This document shows positions 8,276 to 16,577 of a stretch of 64,000 nt of DNA, piece by piece. Made by a program: the position numbers and the translations under genes. The first letter of the stretch is position 1, and every line of letters begins with the position of its first letter. This stretch comes from JAKACA01 sp050744865 (GTDB lineage Bacteria; Actinomycetota; Acidimicrobiia; Acidimicrobiales; Bog-793): assembly GCA_050744865.1 (NCBI GenBank), contig JBOGHW010000059.1, forward strand, positions 1 through 64,000, read 5' to 3'. The notes beneath the pieces were generated by a model. That model did no database searches. It was not told the origin of the DNA and saw nothing but the letters and a program-made list of their open reading frames with translations.

Positions 8276-8985
8276 CTCTCGTGCTCCACATAGACGACAA
8301 AGCTCTTCCCGATCAGCGGATTCAGCAACCTGTCGGGCACGCGCGTCCACGGCGACGCCTTGGTGATGTCCCAGACCAGCAACTCGTGGTAGGCCCGTAC
8401 TGCCGGGTTCCCGGCCTCGCCAACACCGACGAGGCACTTCAACCACCAGTAAGGGCTGTGGAGGGCGTGAGCGTGATGCGACCCGACGACCTTCAAGCCG
8501 GCCGCCGCGAGCCTCTCGAAAAGCTGGCTCCGGCGGTAGATGCGGATGTGGCCCCCCGGCACGTTGTGGTACTCGTCCGAGAGCGCCCAGTTGACCACCT
8601 CGGGGCCGTAGCGGGGCACCGTGACGGCCATACGGCCGCCTGGCTTGAGCACCCTGGCCAGCTCCGACATGGCGGTGGCATCGTCGGCGATGTGCTCCAG
8701 GACCTCTGCTGCTATCACCCGGTCGAAGCTCTCGTCGGGAAAAGGCAACTTCAAGGCGTCCCCCTGCACCTGCGTCCCCGCCGCCGTTGCGGGCACCTCG
8801 GCTGCTTCGGACATTGCTGCCATGAGGGCCGCCACACCCTTCAGCTCGACGGCGTCGGCGTCGAGCGCCACGACTGCTGCCCCTCGGCGAAGGCACTCGA
8901 AGGCGTGGCGGCCAGCCCCGCAACCGAGGTCGAGGACCTGCTCCGACTCCTTCAGCCCAAGGCGCTCGAAGTCGACAGTCAGCAC
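8272..8985 (-). CDS. Class I SAM-dependent methyltransferase
   Basis: A 237-residue Methyltransf_11-type enzyme. The SAM-binding motif I is VLDLGCGAGRH at residues 17-27, motif II contains ALDAD (about 40-44), and FDRVIAAEVLEHI (about 88-100) with LKPGGRMAVTVP (about 113-124) complete the core. The start ATG overlaps the 3' end of the glycosyltransferase gene by seven bases, and the stop overlaps the next gene by four, so the three genes are translationally coupled. The acceptor is unknown; context suggests a lipid or sugar intermediate handled by the neighbouring glycosyltransferase. Confidence 0.9.
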   Translation of the reverse strand: MLTVDFERLGLKESEQVLDLGCGAGRHAFECLRRGAAVVALDADAVELKGVAALMAAMSEAAEVPATAAGTQVQGDALKLPFPDESFDRVIAAEVLEHIADDATAMSELARVLKPGGRMAVTVPRYGPEVVNWALSDEYHNVPGGHIRIYRRSQLFERLAAAGLKVVGSHHAHALHSPYWWLKCLVGVGEAGNPAVRAYHELLVWDITKASPWTRVPDRLLNPLIGKSFVVYVEHES

Positions 8986-10337
8986 GACACTGGCTCGATC
9001 GGGTCTGACTGCACAGGCGCCGCCCCGGCACCCGTCGTCCCGGCCGGCGCCGCCCCCGCACCCGTCGTCCCGGCCGCGCGGGCCCGCTGCTCGAGCAGCA
9101 CCCGGTACTGCTCGGCCGTCATGCGGGCGGTGACCGGCCAGGTGTAGCGCTCGAGAGTCCGCTTGCGCCCGGCTGCCCCGATGCGGGCGCGCAGACCAGC
9201 GTCCTCGAGGGCGCGCGATAGCCCTGCCGCCAGCGCTGAGGGGTCGTTGGGGGGCACGAGCAAGGCCGTCTCCCCGTTCGTTCCGGCAACTTCAGGCAGA
9301 GCACCGCCGGTAGTTGCCACCAGCGGCACACCGCTCGCCATGGCCTCGATGGCCGGCAACGAGAAGCCCTCGTAGAGCGAGGGAACGACCGCCACCTCGG
9401 CCGAGGCGTACAGCTCGCACAGCTCGTCGTCGGAGATGCCGGTGCGAAACTCGACGGCACCACCGAGACAGAGCTTCTCGAGCACCGCCGGGACGTGGCT
9501 GCCGTCCCGCAGCCGCCCGACGACGACGAGGTGGGCGTCCTCGCGTTCGGTGCGCAGCTTGGCCAAGGCTTCCAGGAGGGGGACGAGGCCTTTCATCGGG
9601 ACATCGGCGCTGGCGGTCGTGACGAGCCGCCCTCGGACCCGTGCTATCTCCGGCCGGGGCCTGAAGACCGCTTCGTCGACTCCGACGGGAACCACTGACA
9701 TGCGGTCGAGCGGCACGCCGAGCTGGGCGTTGATGTCCTTGCAAGAAGATTCCGACACCGTCACGACACGAGGTATCTGCTTGGCGACACGGGTCTGCAT
9801 GCCGACGAAGCCGTACCACCTCCGGAAGGTCAGGCGCCGACGGAGCGTGGTGGCGTGGGAGAGGTCCAGCTCGCGATCGACTGTGATGGGGTGATGGATC
9901 GTGCCGAGCAGTGGCCATCCGTCCCGCATGATGCCGATCAGGCCGCTGCCCAGCGACTGGTTGTCGTGCACGACGTCGAACTCGCCCTTGCGCGCGGCCA
10001 GCAGCCGCCGCGCCCGCAGCGTGAACGTGCGCGGCTCGGGGAATCCCGCCGTGCACATGATTGCGAACTCGAGAGCGTCGACGCCGTCGTGGAACTCCCG
10101 CAGCTTCGGCACCCTGAACGGGTCAGGCTCCCGATACAGGTCGAGGCTGGGCACCGCGACGAATCCCACGCCGTCCTCCAGCTCCGGGTAGGGCGGGCCG
10201 GAGAACACCGTCACGTTGTGCCCGAGCTTGGCCAGCTCGCTCGTCAAGTGCCGGGTGTAGACACCCTGACCGCCACATCTTGGGTTGCCGCGGTAGACGA
10301 GATAGGCGACACGAAGCCGCTCGGCGTCAGGGTGCAT
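8979..10337 (-). CDS. GT4 family glycosyltransferase
   Basis: A 452-residue GT-B glycosyltransferase. The N-terminal acceptor domain has the glycine-rich loop GGQG at residues 22-25; the donor nucleotide-sugar motif EGFSLPAIE is at 323-331. It transfers a sugar from a nucleotide donor at the inner face of the membrane, probably to a lipid or polysaccharide acceptor. The C-terminal tail repeats AGTTGAGAAP twice, produced by a 30-bp tandem duplication (9016-9075), and looks disordered. It is the first gene of the unit with the methyltransferase and cyclase-fold gene. The mycobacterial pair Rv0225/Rv0224c is a comparable glycosyltransferase/methyltransferase pair (from memory). Confidence 0.9.
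   Translation of the reverse strand: MHPDAERLRVAYLVYRGNPRCGGQGVYTRHLTSELAKLGHNVTVFSGPPYPELEDGVGFVAVPSLDLYREPDPFRVPKLREFHDGVDALEFAIMCTAGFPEPRTFTLRARRLLAARKGEFDVVHDNQSLGSGLIGIMRDGWPLLGTIHHPITVDRELDLSHATTLRRRLTFRRWYGFVGMQTRVAKQIPRVVTVSESSCKDINAQLGVPLDRMSVVPVGVDEAVFRPRPEIARVRGRLVTTASADVPMKGLVPLLEALAKLRTEREDAHLVVVGRLRDGSHVPAVLEKLCLGGAVEFRTGISDDELCELYASAEVAVVPSLYEGFSLPAIEAMASGVPLVATTGGALPEVAGTNGETALLVPPNDPSALAAGLSRALEDAGLRARIGAAGRKRTLERYTWPVTARMTAEQYRVLLEQRARAAGTTGAGAAPAGTTGAGAAPVQSDPIEPVSC
9016..9075. repeat. 30-bp tandem duplication (2 copies)
   Basis: Two 30-bp copies (9016-9045, 9046-9075) near the end of the glycosyltransferase gene, in frame, giving two copies of a ten-residue Gly/Ala/Thr-rich unit. 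Confidence 0.9.
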
Positions 10338-10410
10338 GGCCTACCAGCCTCCCAAGGATCGCCCTACGGGCGCAAACGCCGCCGGCAGGCGGTCGTCGGG
10401 ATGCCGACGG

Positions 10411-11748
10411 CTACTGCAGCAAGCGCGGGAAGTGCAGCCGTCCGCGCTCGGGCAGGAGGGCGTCGACGACGTCGTCAGCCAGGATGCGCCCGACCGGCGT
10501 GCCGTCCTCGACGACGAGTAGCGACGACCGGCGCGCTTCGGTCAGTTGAGCTGCCACATGGCGGACGGAGGCGCCGACCCCGACGGTCAGCAGCCGCTCG
10601 TCCCGCACCAGGTCGGCTATCGGGCTCGCCGGGTCGGCAACCGCCAGGTCGAACAGGGGGATGTCGTCGATCACTCGCCCGTCGTCGTCCAGCACGGCGA
10701 CCCCGTCTATCTCGCCCCGATGCTCGACCAGCTGCCGCAGGCGCTCCCGCACCGTCTCGACGTCGTCATCGAGGGTGGCGATCGCCAGCGAGGTGGTCAT
10801 GATCCCGCCGGCAGTGTCCTCCTCGTAAGAGAGCATCTCGGCCAGCTCCTCGGCCCGCTCGGAGCGCATGTGGCCGAGCAGCTCGGCCCGCTCGTCCTCG
10901 CCCAAGTCGCGCAAGGCGTCCACGGCTTCGTCCGGCTCCATCGACTGGATGAGGGCAGCGGCCTCGTCCGGCGCCACGCCTCGCAGCAGCGACTCCAGCT
11001 CCTCCGGATCCATCTCCTCGAGGGCGTCGGCCGCCTCGTGCGGTTCCAGTGCCTTCAGCAGCTCCCGCTGCTCCTCGCGGCCGAGGTCCTCCAGCAGGTC
11101 GGCCAGCTCGCCCGGCCTGAGACGGTGGAGCGCCTCATGAGTCGTGCGCATGCGGACCGAGCTCCCCGGGCTCCCGAAGGGCTGGATCGCAGCCCAGTCG
11201 ATGACCCGGTCGGGGGTCGGGCGGGTCCGGTAGCGGCCCGGGCCAAGGCGCCGGAGGAGCGTCTGAGCGCTCACGTCGACACCTACGAGGCGGATCCGCG
11301 CCTGCACCGGGGCAAGGTAGAGATCGGCCGCCCTGATCACCTGCACGCCGTCGACGTCGACGAGCTGGTGATCGAGCACGTCGCGGCCCAACAACAGCTC
11401 CCCGTCCCGGCGCACGAAGTCGCGAAGGTCGAGCCGCGCCGACCGAAGCTCGATCTCGTCGTGCCCGAGGTGGGCCACGAGGCTGGCGTCGAGGAAGGCG
11501 TTGCGCCTGCCCACACGGACGACGAGGCCCGTGATGGGCGGGTAGGCCTGGTCGCCAGAGAAACGCGCAACCACGTCGACCAGTCGCCCAATCTCCTCCC
11601 CGCCCTGGTGGCGGACGGGTTTGTTGATGATTCCCGCCAGCGAGACGATCGCCTCGCGCACGCTGCGGGTCGTAGTGAGGCGGTGTTGACGCTGGTGGAG
11701 TCGGGTACGGATCGCCTGCTGGGGCTGCAACTGGGTTCGGCGTGCCAT
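10411..11748 (-). CDS. MgtE N-terminal and CBS domain protein without a channel domain
   Basis: A 445-residue cytosolic protein. The N-terminal ~180 residues look PRC-barrel-like (IGRLVDVVARF, LVVRVGRRNAFL). The middle has MgtE-N superhelical repeats, seen as successive ELADLLEDL / EAADALEEMDPEE / EAVDALRDLGEDE units. The C-terminal part is a pair of CBS domains ending in VGRILADDVVDALLPERG. The membrane domain of the Mg2+ channel MgtE is missing, so it is probably a metal- or nucleotide-sensing regulator; similar proteins often accompany Nramp-type transporters in actinobacteria, though none is in this window. Start ATG 11748 is chosen for the strong AAGGGAGG five bases upstream (11754-11761). 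Confidence 0.83.
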   Translation of the reverse strand: MARRTQLQPQQAIRTRLHQRQHRLTTTRSVREAIVSLAGIINKPVRHQGGEEIGRLVDVVARFSGDQAYPPITGLVVRVGRRNAFLDASLVAHLGHDEIELRSARLDLRDFVRRDGELLLGRDVLDHQLVDVDGVQVIRAADLYLAPVQARIRLVGVDVSAQTLLRRLGPGRYRTRPTPDRVIDWAAIQPFGSPGSSVRMRTTHEALHRLRPGELADLLEDLGREEQRELLKALEPHEAADALEEMDPEELESLLRGVAPDEAAALIQSMEPDEAVDALRDLGEDERAELLGHMRSERAEELAEMLSYEEDTAGGIMTTSLAIATLDDDVETVRERLRQLVEHRGEIDGVAVLDDDGRVIDDIPLFDLAVADPASPIADLVRDERLLTVGVGASVRHVAAQLTEARRSSLLVVEDGTPVGRILADDVVDALLPERGRLHFPRLLQ

Positions 11749-12011
11749 GAGGGCCTCCCTTCCAAGGGCCGAACCGCTGGAGAGCGGGTAGTGGGGCTGG
11801 GGCCTAGGCGCCAGGCCAGTGCTCGACCGGAGGAACGCGGACCTCGGTTGCTCAGGGTGCAGGCACAAGCGCGGCGGGGTGAAGGGGTGAGTTGGTACTC
11901 GGGGGCTGGTCTGGTGACATCCGACCCCACCTCCTCTCGCGCTCGGTAACCGTCGTGACTACCATTCTACCTGCTGAGCGGCCGGACAGGCGACTTTGCA
12001 CACCCCCCGGG
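11749..12011 (-). promoter_or_regulatory. Long GC-rich leader and divergent promoter region
   Basis: The stretch between the MgtE-N/CBS gene and the acyl-CoA dehydrogenase. TAGAAT on the minus strand (11964-11969) could be a -10 giving an mRNA leader of roughly 200 bases. The leader contains self-complementary GC-rich segments but I could not match it to M-box or yybP-ykoY riboswitch cores. Confidence 0.3.
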
Positions 12012-12017
12012 TAACGT
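12012..12017 (+). promoter_or_regulatory. -10 element for the acyl-CoA dehydrogenase gene
   Basis: TAACGT six bases before ATG 12024, with no Shine-Dalgarno; consistent with a leaderless mRNA. Confidence 0.45.
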
Positions 12018-12023
12018 GTCGGC

Positions 12024-13262
12024 ATGGACCTGACCTACCCTCCAGAAGCAGAAGCCTTCCGGGTCGAGGTGCGTACGTGGCTCGAGGAGAACCTCCCCGG
12101 CGGGTGGGGCGAGCCGGGGTTTTCGATGACCGTCGACGAGCGGGCCTCGTTCAACCGCGACTGGACCAAGAAGCTGTCCGACGGCCGCTGGATCTGCGCC
12201 TCCTGGCCGAAGGATTACGGCGGGCGCGGGCTCTCGATAATGGAGGGGGTCGTCCTCAACGAGGAGTTCGCCCGCGTCAACGCACCGATGAGGGCCGATT
12301 TCTTCGGTGACACGCTCGTCGGGCCGACCATCTTGAAGTGGGGCACCGACGAGCAGAAGAGCTACTTCCTGCCCCGCATCCTGTCCGGTGAGGTGGCCTG
12401 GTGCCAGGGCTTCTCCGAGCCCGACTCGGGCAGCGACCTCGCCTCCATCAAGACCCGCGCCGACCTGGACGGGGACGAGTGGGTCATCAACGGCCAGAAG
12501 GTGTGGACGACGCAGGCGCAGAGCGCGGACTATGTGTTTCTCTTGGCGAGGACAGATCAGGACTCGCCCAAGCACAAGGGCATCTCCTACCTGCTCGTCC
12601 CGATGCGCCAGGAGGGCATCGAGGTACGGCCGATCGCCCAGGTCGACGGCTCGGCGGAGTTCAACGAGGTGTTCTTCAGCAACGCCCGCTGCCCCAAGCA
12701 CAACGTCGTCGGCGGTGTCAACAACGGCTGGGCCGTGGCAATGGACACGCTCGGCTTCGAGCGCGGCACGTCGGCTACGACGGGCCACCGCAGGTTCCAG
12801 AAAGAGCTGGACTTCGTCATCGACCAGGCCAAGCACAACGGCAAGGCGAAGGACCCGCTCGCCCGCCAGGGCTTGGCCAAGGCGTGGACCAAGGTCAAGA
12901 TCATGCAGATAAACGGCCTGCGCACGCTGAGCTCGGCGTTGAACGGCGACCACTCGACCATCGCCCTAGGTGCCACCAACAAGATGTACTGGTCCGAGTA
13001 CCACCGGGACACGATGGAGCTGGCCATCGACATCCTCGGCATGGAAGGCCAGATCCTGACCGGTGACGACGGCGACGACGACGGCTTCGTGGCGGGCGTC
13101 GGCAACAGGAGCCGCCGCGCCGGGTACCCCGTCAGCCCGCTGCAGGCGAGCTTCTTCTTCTCCCGCTCCGAGACGATCTGGGGCGGCACCGCCCAGATCC
13201 AGCGCAACATCGTCGGCGAGCGGGTGCTGGGGCTCCCCAAGGAGCCGAAGGCGGCCAGCTAG
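12024..13262 (+). CDS. Acyl-CoA dehydrogenase
   Basis: A 412-residue FAD flavoprotein that introduces the alpha-beta double bond into acyl-CoA and passes electrons to electron-transfer flavoprotein. Visible family features: CQGFSEPDSGSDLAS in the middle domain, which lines the flavin, and the C-terminal ETIWGGTAQIQRNIVGERVL, the usual nucleotide/FAD contact and last helix. Length is normal for the family. The substrate chain is not predictable; the N-terminal region resembles the FadE group that acts on steroid or branched acyl-CoAs in actinobacteria (weak inference). Start ATG 12024 appears leaderless. Confidence 0.93.
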   Translation: MDLTYPPEAEAFRVEVRTWLEENLPGGWGEPGFSMTVDERASFNRDWTKKLSDGRWICASWPKDYGGRGLSIMEGVVLNEEFARVNAPMRADFFGDTLVGPTILKWGTDEQKSYFLPRILSGEVAWCQGFSEPDSGSDLASIKTRADLDGDEWVINGQKVWTTQAQSADYVFLLARTDQDSPKHKGISYLLVPMRQEGIEVRPIAQVDGSAEFNEVFFSNARCPKHNVVGGVNNGWAVAMDTLGFERGTSATTGHRRFQKELDFVIDQAKHNGKAKDPLARQGLAKAWTKVKIMQINGLRTLSSALNGDHSTIALGATNKMYWSEYHRDTMELAIDILGMEGQILTGDDGDDDGFVAGVGNRSRRAGYPVSPLQASFFFSRSETIWGGTAQIQRNIVGERVLGLPKEPKAAS

Positions 13263-13303
13263 CTCCGATCCTGCGAGCACGGCTTCCGGCGACTGCCCGC
13301 GGC

Positions 13304-13333
13304 TTCGACAGTGCTCAGGCCGGCGCTTAGGCT
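13304..13333 (+). promoter_or_regulatory. Promoter of the seven-repeat secreted protein
   Basis: TTCGAC (13304-13309), an 18-base spacer and TAGGCT (13328-13333), followed six bases later by ATG 13340. The spacing predicts transcription starting at or next to the start codon. Confidence 0.45.
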
Positions 13334-13339
13334 GTGGTC

Positions 13340-14551
13340 ATGGGTTCGCCGGCAAGCTCCAACTGTCGTGCTAGCAACCTCAGAAGGGGGATCGGAGTCG
13401 CTCTTCTGGTGGCGAGCGTCACGATGCTCGACTGGGTGCCGGCAGCCGGTGCGGCTACCCCTCCAGTTGACGGCCACGGCACCGAGACGGCACGGCTTGC
13501 CAGCCCGTCAGCCATCAACACCAATGTGCTGCGGGCAGTCTCGTGCGTGTCGGAGCAGTTCTGCGTCGCAGTTGGATATACGTTCGTGGGGCAGAACGAT
13601 TACCCACTGGCGGAGTTCTGGAACGGCTCCAGCTGGAGGATCGACTCGCCGCCTCATCCGGCATCCGGCCCAGGTGGATCGTCGCAGGCAGCGCTGAACG
13701 GCCTGTCGTGCACCGCGACGACGGCTTGTGTCGCAGTCGGCTTCGGCAGCGTCGGCACCGGCGTTTATGGGCTGATAGAGGCATGGAACGGCACTGCTTG
13801 GGGAGTCGAGCCCGCCGCACAGCTTGGCGAGTCGACCGGAGACCTAGCAGCCGTCTCGTGCGTAGCAGCCAATGACTGTAACGCCGTCGGGTGGACCGAG
13901 TCCGCCAACTCTATCGACAGGACGCTCGCCGAGAGATGGAACGGCAGGACCTGGGCGGTTAAAGCCACCGGGAACGCTGAGGGCTCAGGGCAGCTGTACG
14001 GCGTGTCCTGTTCCAAGCCCAAGGCGTGCGTCGCTGTCGGGTACGGGTTGCCTCACAGCGCCCTCACCGAGCTTTGGAACGGTACCTCTTGGCGTGTGCA
14101 AGGAGGCCCAACTGTGGCGACCAAGTACCTCACCCTGACTGCAGTCTCATGCACGTCGCCGGACTCGTGCGACGCAGTCGGCTACCAAGCCATAGACGGG
14201 ACCGCCAGCGGCCTGGCGGAGAGCTGGAACGGCAAGTACTGGCGGATCCGTCCCACCCCAACGCCGTCACACTCGGGTCTCACCGGCCAACTGAGCGGCA
14301 TCTCTTGCATCCCGGCGACCGGCGACTGCGAGGCAGGAGGACAGCGCTCCACCTCCAGCCAGAAGCTGTCGCTGGCCGAAGGCTGGAACGGCTCCTACTG
14401 GAAGATCCAAGCCACACCCGACCCACCCGGCAACAGCAGCCTGCAAGGGGTGTCCTGCAGCGGGCCCGGCTCCTGTGTGGCTGTCGGCGCTACCCTCTCA
14501 GAGGTGTGGAACGGCACGACCTGGACGATGCACAGCACTCCGAAGGGCTAG
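13340..14551 (+). CDS. Secreted seven-repeat protein, predicted beta-propeller
   Basis: A 403-residue exported protein. The N-terminus has a basic region (RASNLRR), a hydrophobic core (GIGVALLVASVTMLDWV) and an AGA-A cleavage site, a typical signal peptide. The mature part is seven tandem repeats of about 45-60 residues. Each begins with L-x-x-(V/I/L)-S-C, has a second Cys five to seven residues later, continues with AVG-like sequence and ends in WNG-x-x-W. Seven such beta-rich blocks with a Cys pair each suggest a disulfide-stabilised seven-bladed propeller on the cell surface or outside the cell. The last repeat is the shortest. Ligand or enzymatic activity is unknown. GTG 13334 is an alternative start. 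Confidence 0.8.
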   Translation: MGSPASSNCRASNLRRGIGVALLVASVTMLDWVPAAGAATPPVDGHGTETARLASPSAINTNVLRAVSCVSEQFCVAVGYTFVGQNDYPLAEFWNGSSWRIDSPPHPASGPGGSSQAALNGLSCTATTACVAVGFGSVGTGVYGLIEAWNGTAWGVEPAAQLGESTGDLAAVSCVAANDCNAVGWTESANSIDRTLAERWNGRTWAVKATGNAEGSGQLYGVSCSKPKACVAVGYGLPHSALTELWNGTSWRVQGGPTVATKYLTLTAVSCTSPDSCDAVGYQAIDGTASGLAESWNGKYWRIRPTPTPSHSGLTGQLSGISCIPATGDCEAGGQRSTSSQKLSLAEGWNGSYWKIQATPDPPGNSSLQGVSCSGPGSCVAVGATLSEVWNGTTWTMHSTPKG

Positions 14552-14653
14552 CCAAGGCTGGGTTCACTGCATTCGGCTGCGCCGTATGCTCGTGCGTCCC
14601 TACAGGCTTGCCCCAGAAGCGGCGTCCGGGGAGCAAGCTCGAGGCAATAGCTG

Positions 14654-16453
14654 CTACCCGGCGGCCGCCATCACATCGGCAGGCTCGATGGCCCCATAGC
14701 GCACGATGGGCTCGAACAGGTCGATGGCCGTGCGGTCGGGGTCCGTTATGCCCCGCAGAGGCTTCGCACCCAGCTTGCGGCCGGCGAAGCGGCGAGCGAT
14801 GGCCGCCTTGCGGGCATCGCCGTCGCGCTCGAGAGACCAGGCGGCCTCCTCGCACACCAGCGCGGCCTCAAGCGTGTCGGCCATCAAGTAGGAAAGGCGC
14901 CGAAGCTGCAGCAAGGCCATGTCCTCGGGGGCACCGAGCAGGTACTGGCTCGCCGCCGCCAGGTCCACCCGCGCCCCTGCCACGGTCGCCACGGCCTCGT
15001 CGAGGGCACCCTTGGCCAGCCCGGCTGCTCCGCCGGCGACCTCGAGAGCCCTGTCGACCCGCTGCAGGACCGCCTCGTGGGCGGCGTCGGCTCGCATGGC
15101 GCGCCGGACGTCGATACAGCAGATGTTCTCCGTCCCCTCCCAGATCGTGTGGCACTGGGCATCCCTGAGCTGGCGGGCGACCGGCCAGTCCTCCATGTAG
15201 CCGTTGCCTCCGAACACCTCGAGAGCGTGCATCGTGGACTCGAGGCCGACACGGCATGCCCGTAGCTTGGCAAGCGGGATGGCGATACGTCGCAGGCGGG
15301 CACCCTCGTCGGCCGAGACGGCCATCCTGTTGGCGGCGGCGCACTCGAAGCTCAGGCAGAGACCGGCCTCGAGGTCTGTCAGCAGGTCGACGAGCGTCTC
15401 GCGCACGAGCGGGTACGAGTCGATGCGGTGCCCGAACTGCTCTCGCCCGGCGGCGTAGATTGCCGCCTCGAGCCACGCCCGGCGGTGGATGCCCAGACTC
15501 ATCAAAGCCACCCCGAAACGGCTGCCGTTCACCATCTCCATCATCCGGTTGATGCCCTTGCCGTCGCGGGCGGCGTCAGGGACAGCCTCGCCGCCGGTAT
15601 CGGCGCCCGGTCGGGGACCGGCCAGCCAGGCAACTGCTCCCTCGAGGGAGACCTCGCCCGTAGGTACCCCGACGGTGCCGAGCTTGGGCTTCAGCCTCTT
15701 CACCCTGAACCCGTTCTGAGAGCCGTCCTCGAGGCGCCTGGGCACGATGAACGTCGCCAACCCGCGGCTGCCGCCGGGCGCCCCGTCGGGCCGGGCGAGC
15801 ACGATGAACACGTCGGCGTCGACGTTCGAGCAGAAGTGCTTGTCGCCGTGGAGACGCCACTCCTCGCCGTCCTGCACGGCCCGGGTCGTATTGGCCCCGA
15901 CGTCGCTGCCGCCTTGGCGCTCGGTTAGGAACATCCCCCCTTCCCAGCTCTCCTCCGGCTCAAGGGACGTCAGCTTGGCCACGAACGAGTCCCGGACGGC
16001 CTCGGGGGCGTACCGCTCGACGATGTCGGCGGCCCCGCTCGTCATGCCGAGGGCGCAGTACACGGCGGTCTCTGCCTGCGAGACCAGGTACGAGAGGGCA
16101 GCTGTCACGACGGCCGGCACAGGCCGGTCCGAGCGCGCCTCCAGCCCTCCCGCGAAACCCGCCCTCACCAGGTCTGCCTTGTTCTCCAGCCAGGAGGAGT
16201 TGTGCTGGACGAATCCCACGTCCTGACCCCAGCGGTCGTAGCGGGCCAACACCGGGCCGTGCTTGTCGGTGATCTCGGCCCGGCGCGCCACGTCACCGCC
16301 GACGAGGCGCCCATACTCCGACACGACGCCCTCGGCGTAGGCGCGGTCGCTCCCGTCGGGCAGCAGTTTGTCGAGCAAGAAACGCAGGTTCGGGTCGACC
16401 GCATACCAGTCGAGACCGATGGCCTGGTCGTACTCGGCGTAGTCGGGCAGCAT
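14654..16453 (-). CDS. Acyl-CoA dehydrogenase, large AidB-like type
   Basis: A 599-residue acyl-CoA dehydrogenase homologue with extended N- and C-terminal regions. The flavin-lining segment is LTERQGGSDVGANTTRA, and a C-terminal HTIWEGTENICCIDVRRAM resembles AidB/long FadE proteins, where a Glu in this segment can act as base. The family oxidises acyl-CoAs; AidB-like members may lack this activity and instead protect DNA, so the reaction is uncertain. Start ATG 16453 is chosen for AAGGAGG seven bases upstream (16461-16467). It converges on the secreted propeller gene, with 102 bases between stops. Confidence 0.88.
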   Translation of the reverse strand: MLPDYAEYDQAIGLDWYAVDPNLRFLLDKLLPDGSDRAYAEGVVSEYGRLVGGDVARRAEITDKHGPVLARYDRWGQDVGFVQHNSSWLENKADLVRAGFAGGLEARSDRPVPAVVTAALSYLVSQAETAVYCALGMTSGAADIVERYAPEAVRDSFVAKLTSLEPEESWEGGMFLTERQGGSDVGANTTRAVQDGEEWRLHGDKHFCSNVDADVFIVLARPDGAPGGSRGLATFIVPRRLEDGSQNGFRVKRLKPKLGTVGVPTGEVSLEGAVAWLAGPRPGADTGGEAVPDAARDGKGINRMMEMVNGSRFGVALMSLGIHRRAWLEAAIYAAGREQFGHRIDSYPLVRETLVDLLTDLEAGLCLSFECAAANRMAVSADEGARLRRIAIPLAKLRACRVGLESTMHALEVFGGNGYMEDWPVARQLRDAQCHTIWEGTENICCIDVRRAMRADAAHEAVLQRVDRALEVAGGAAGLAKGALDEAVATVAGARVDLAAASQYLLGAPEDMALLQLRRLSYLMADTLEAALVCEEAAWSLERDGDARKAAIARRFAGRKLGAKPLRGITDPDRTAIDLFEPIVRYGAIEPADVMAAAG

Positions 16454-16577
16454 TGGCAAGCCTCCTTCGGTTACGGCTCGATTCTCGCGCCTCAGCAGGG
16501 CAGGCCGCCTACCCGCCTACCCGGCATGACGTCTTGGCCGGTGCCGCCGATCTCTCCTGGGCGCCGCCGAGCCCGGC

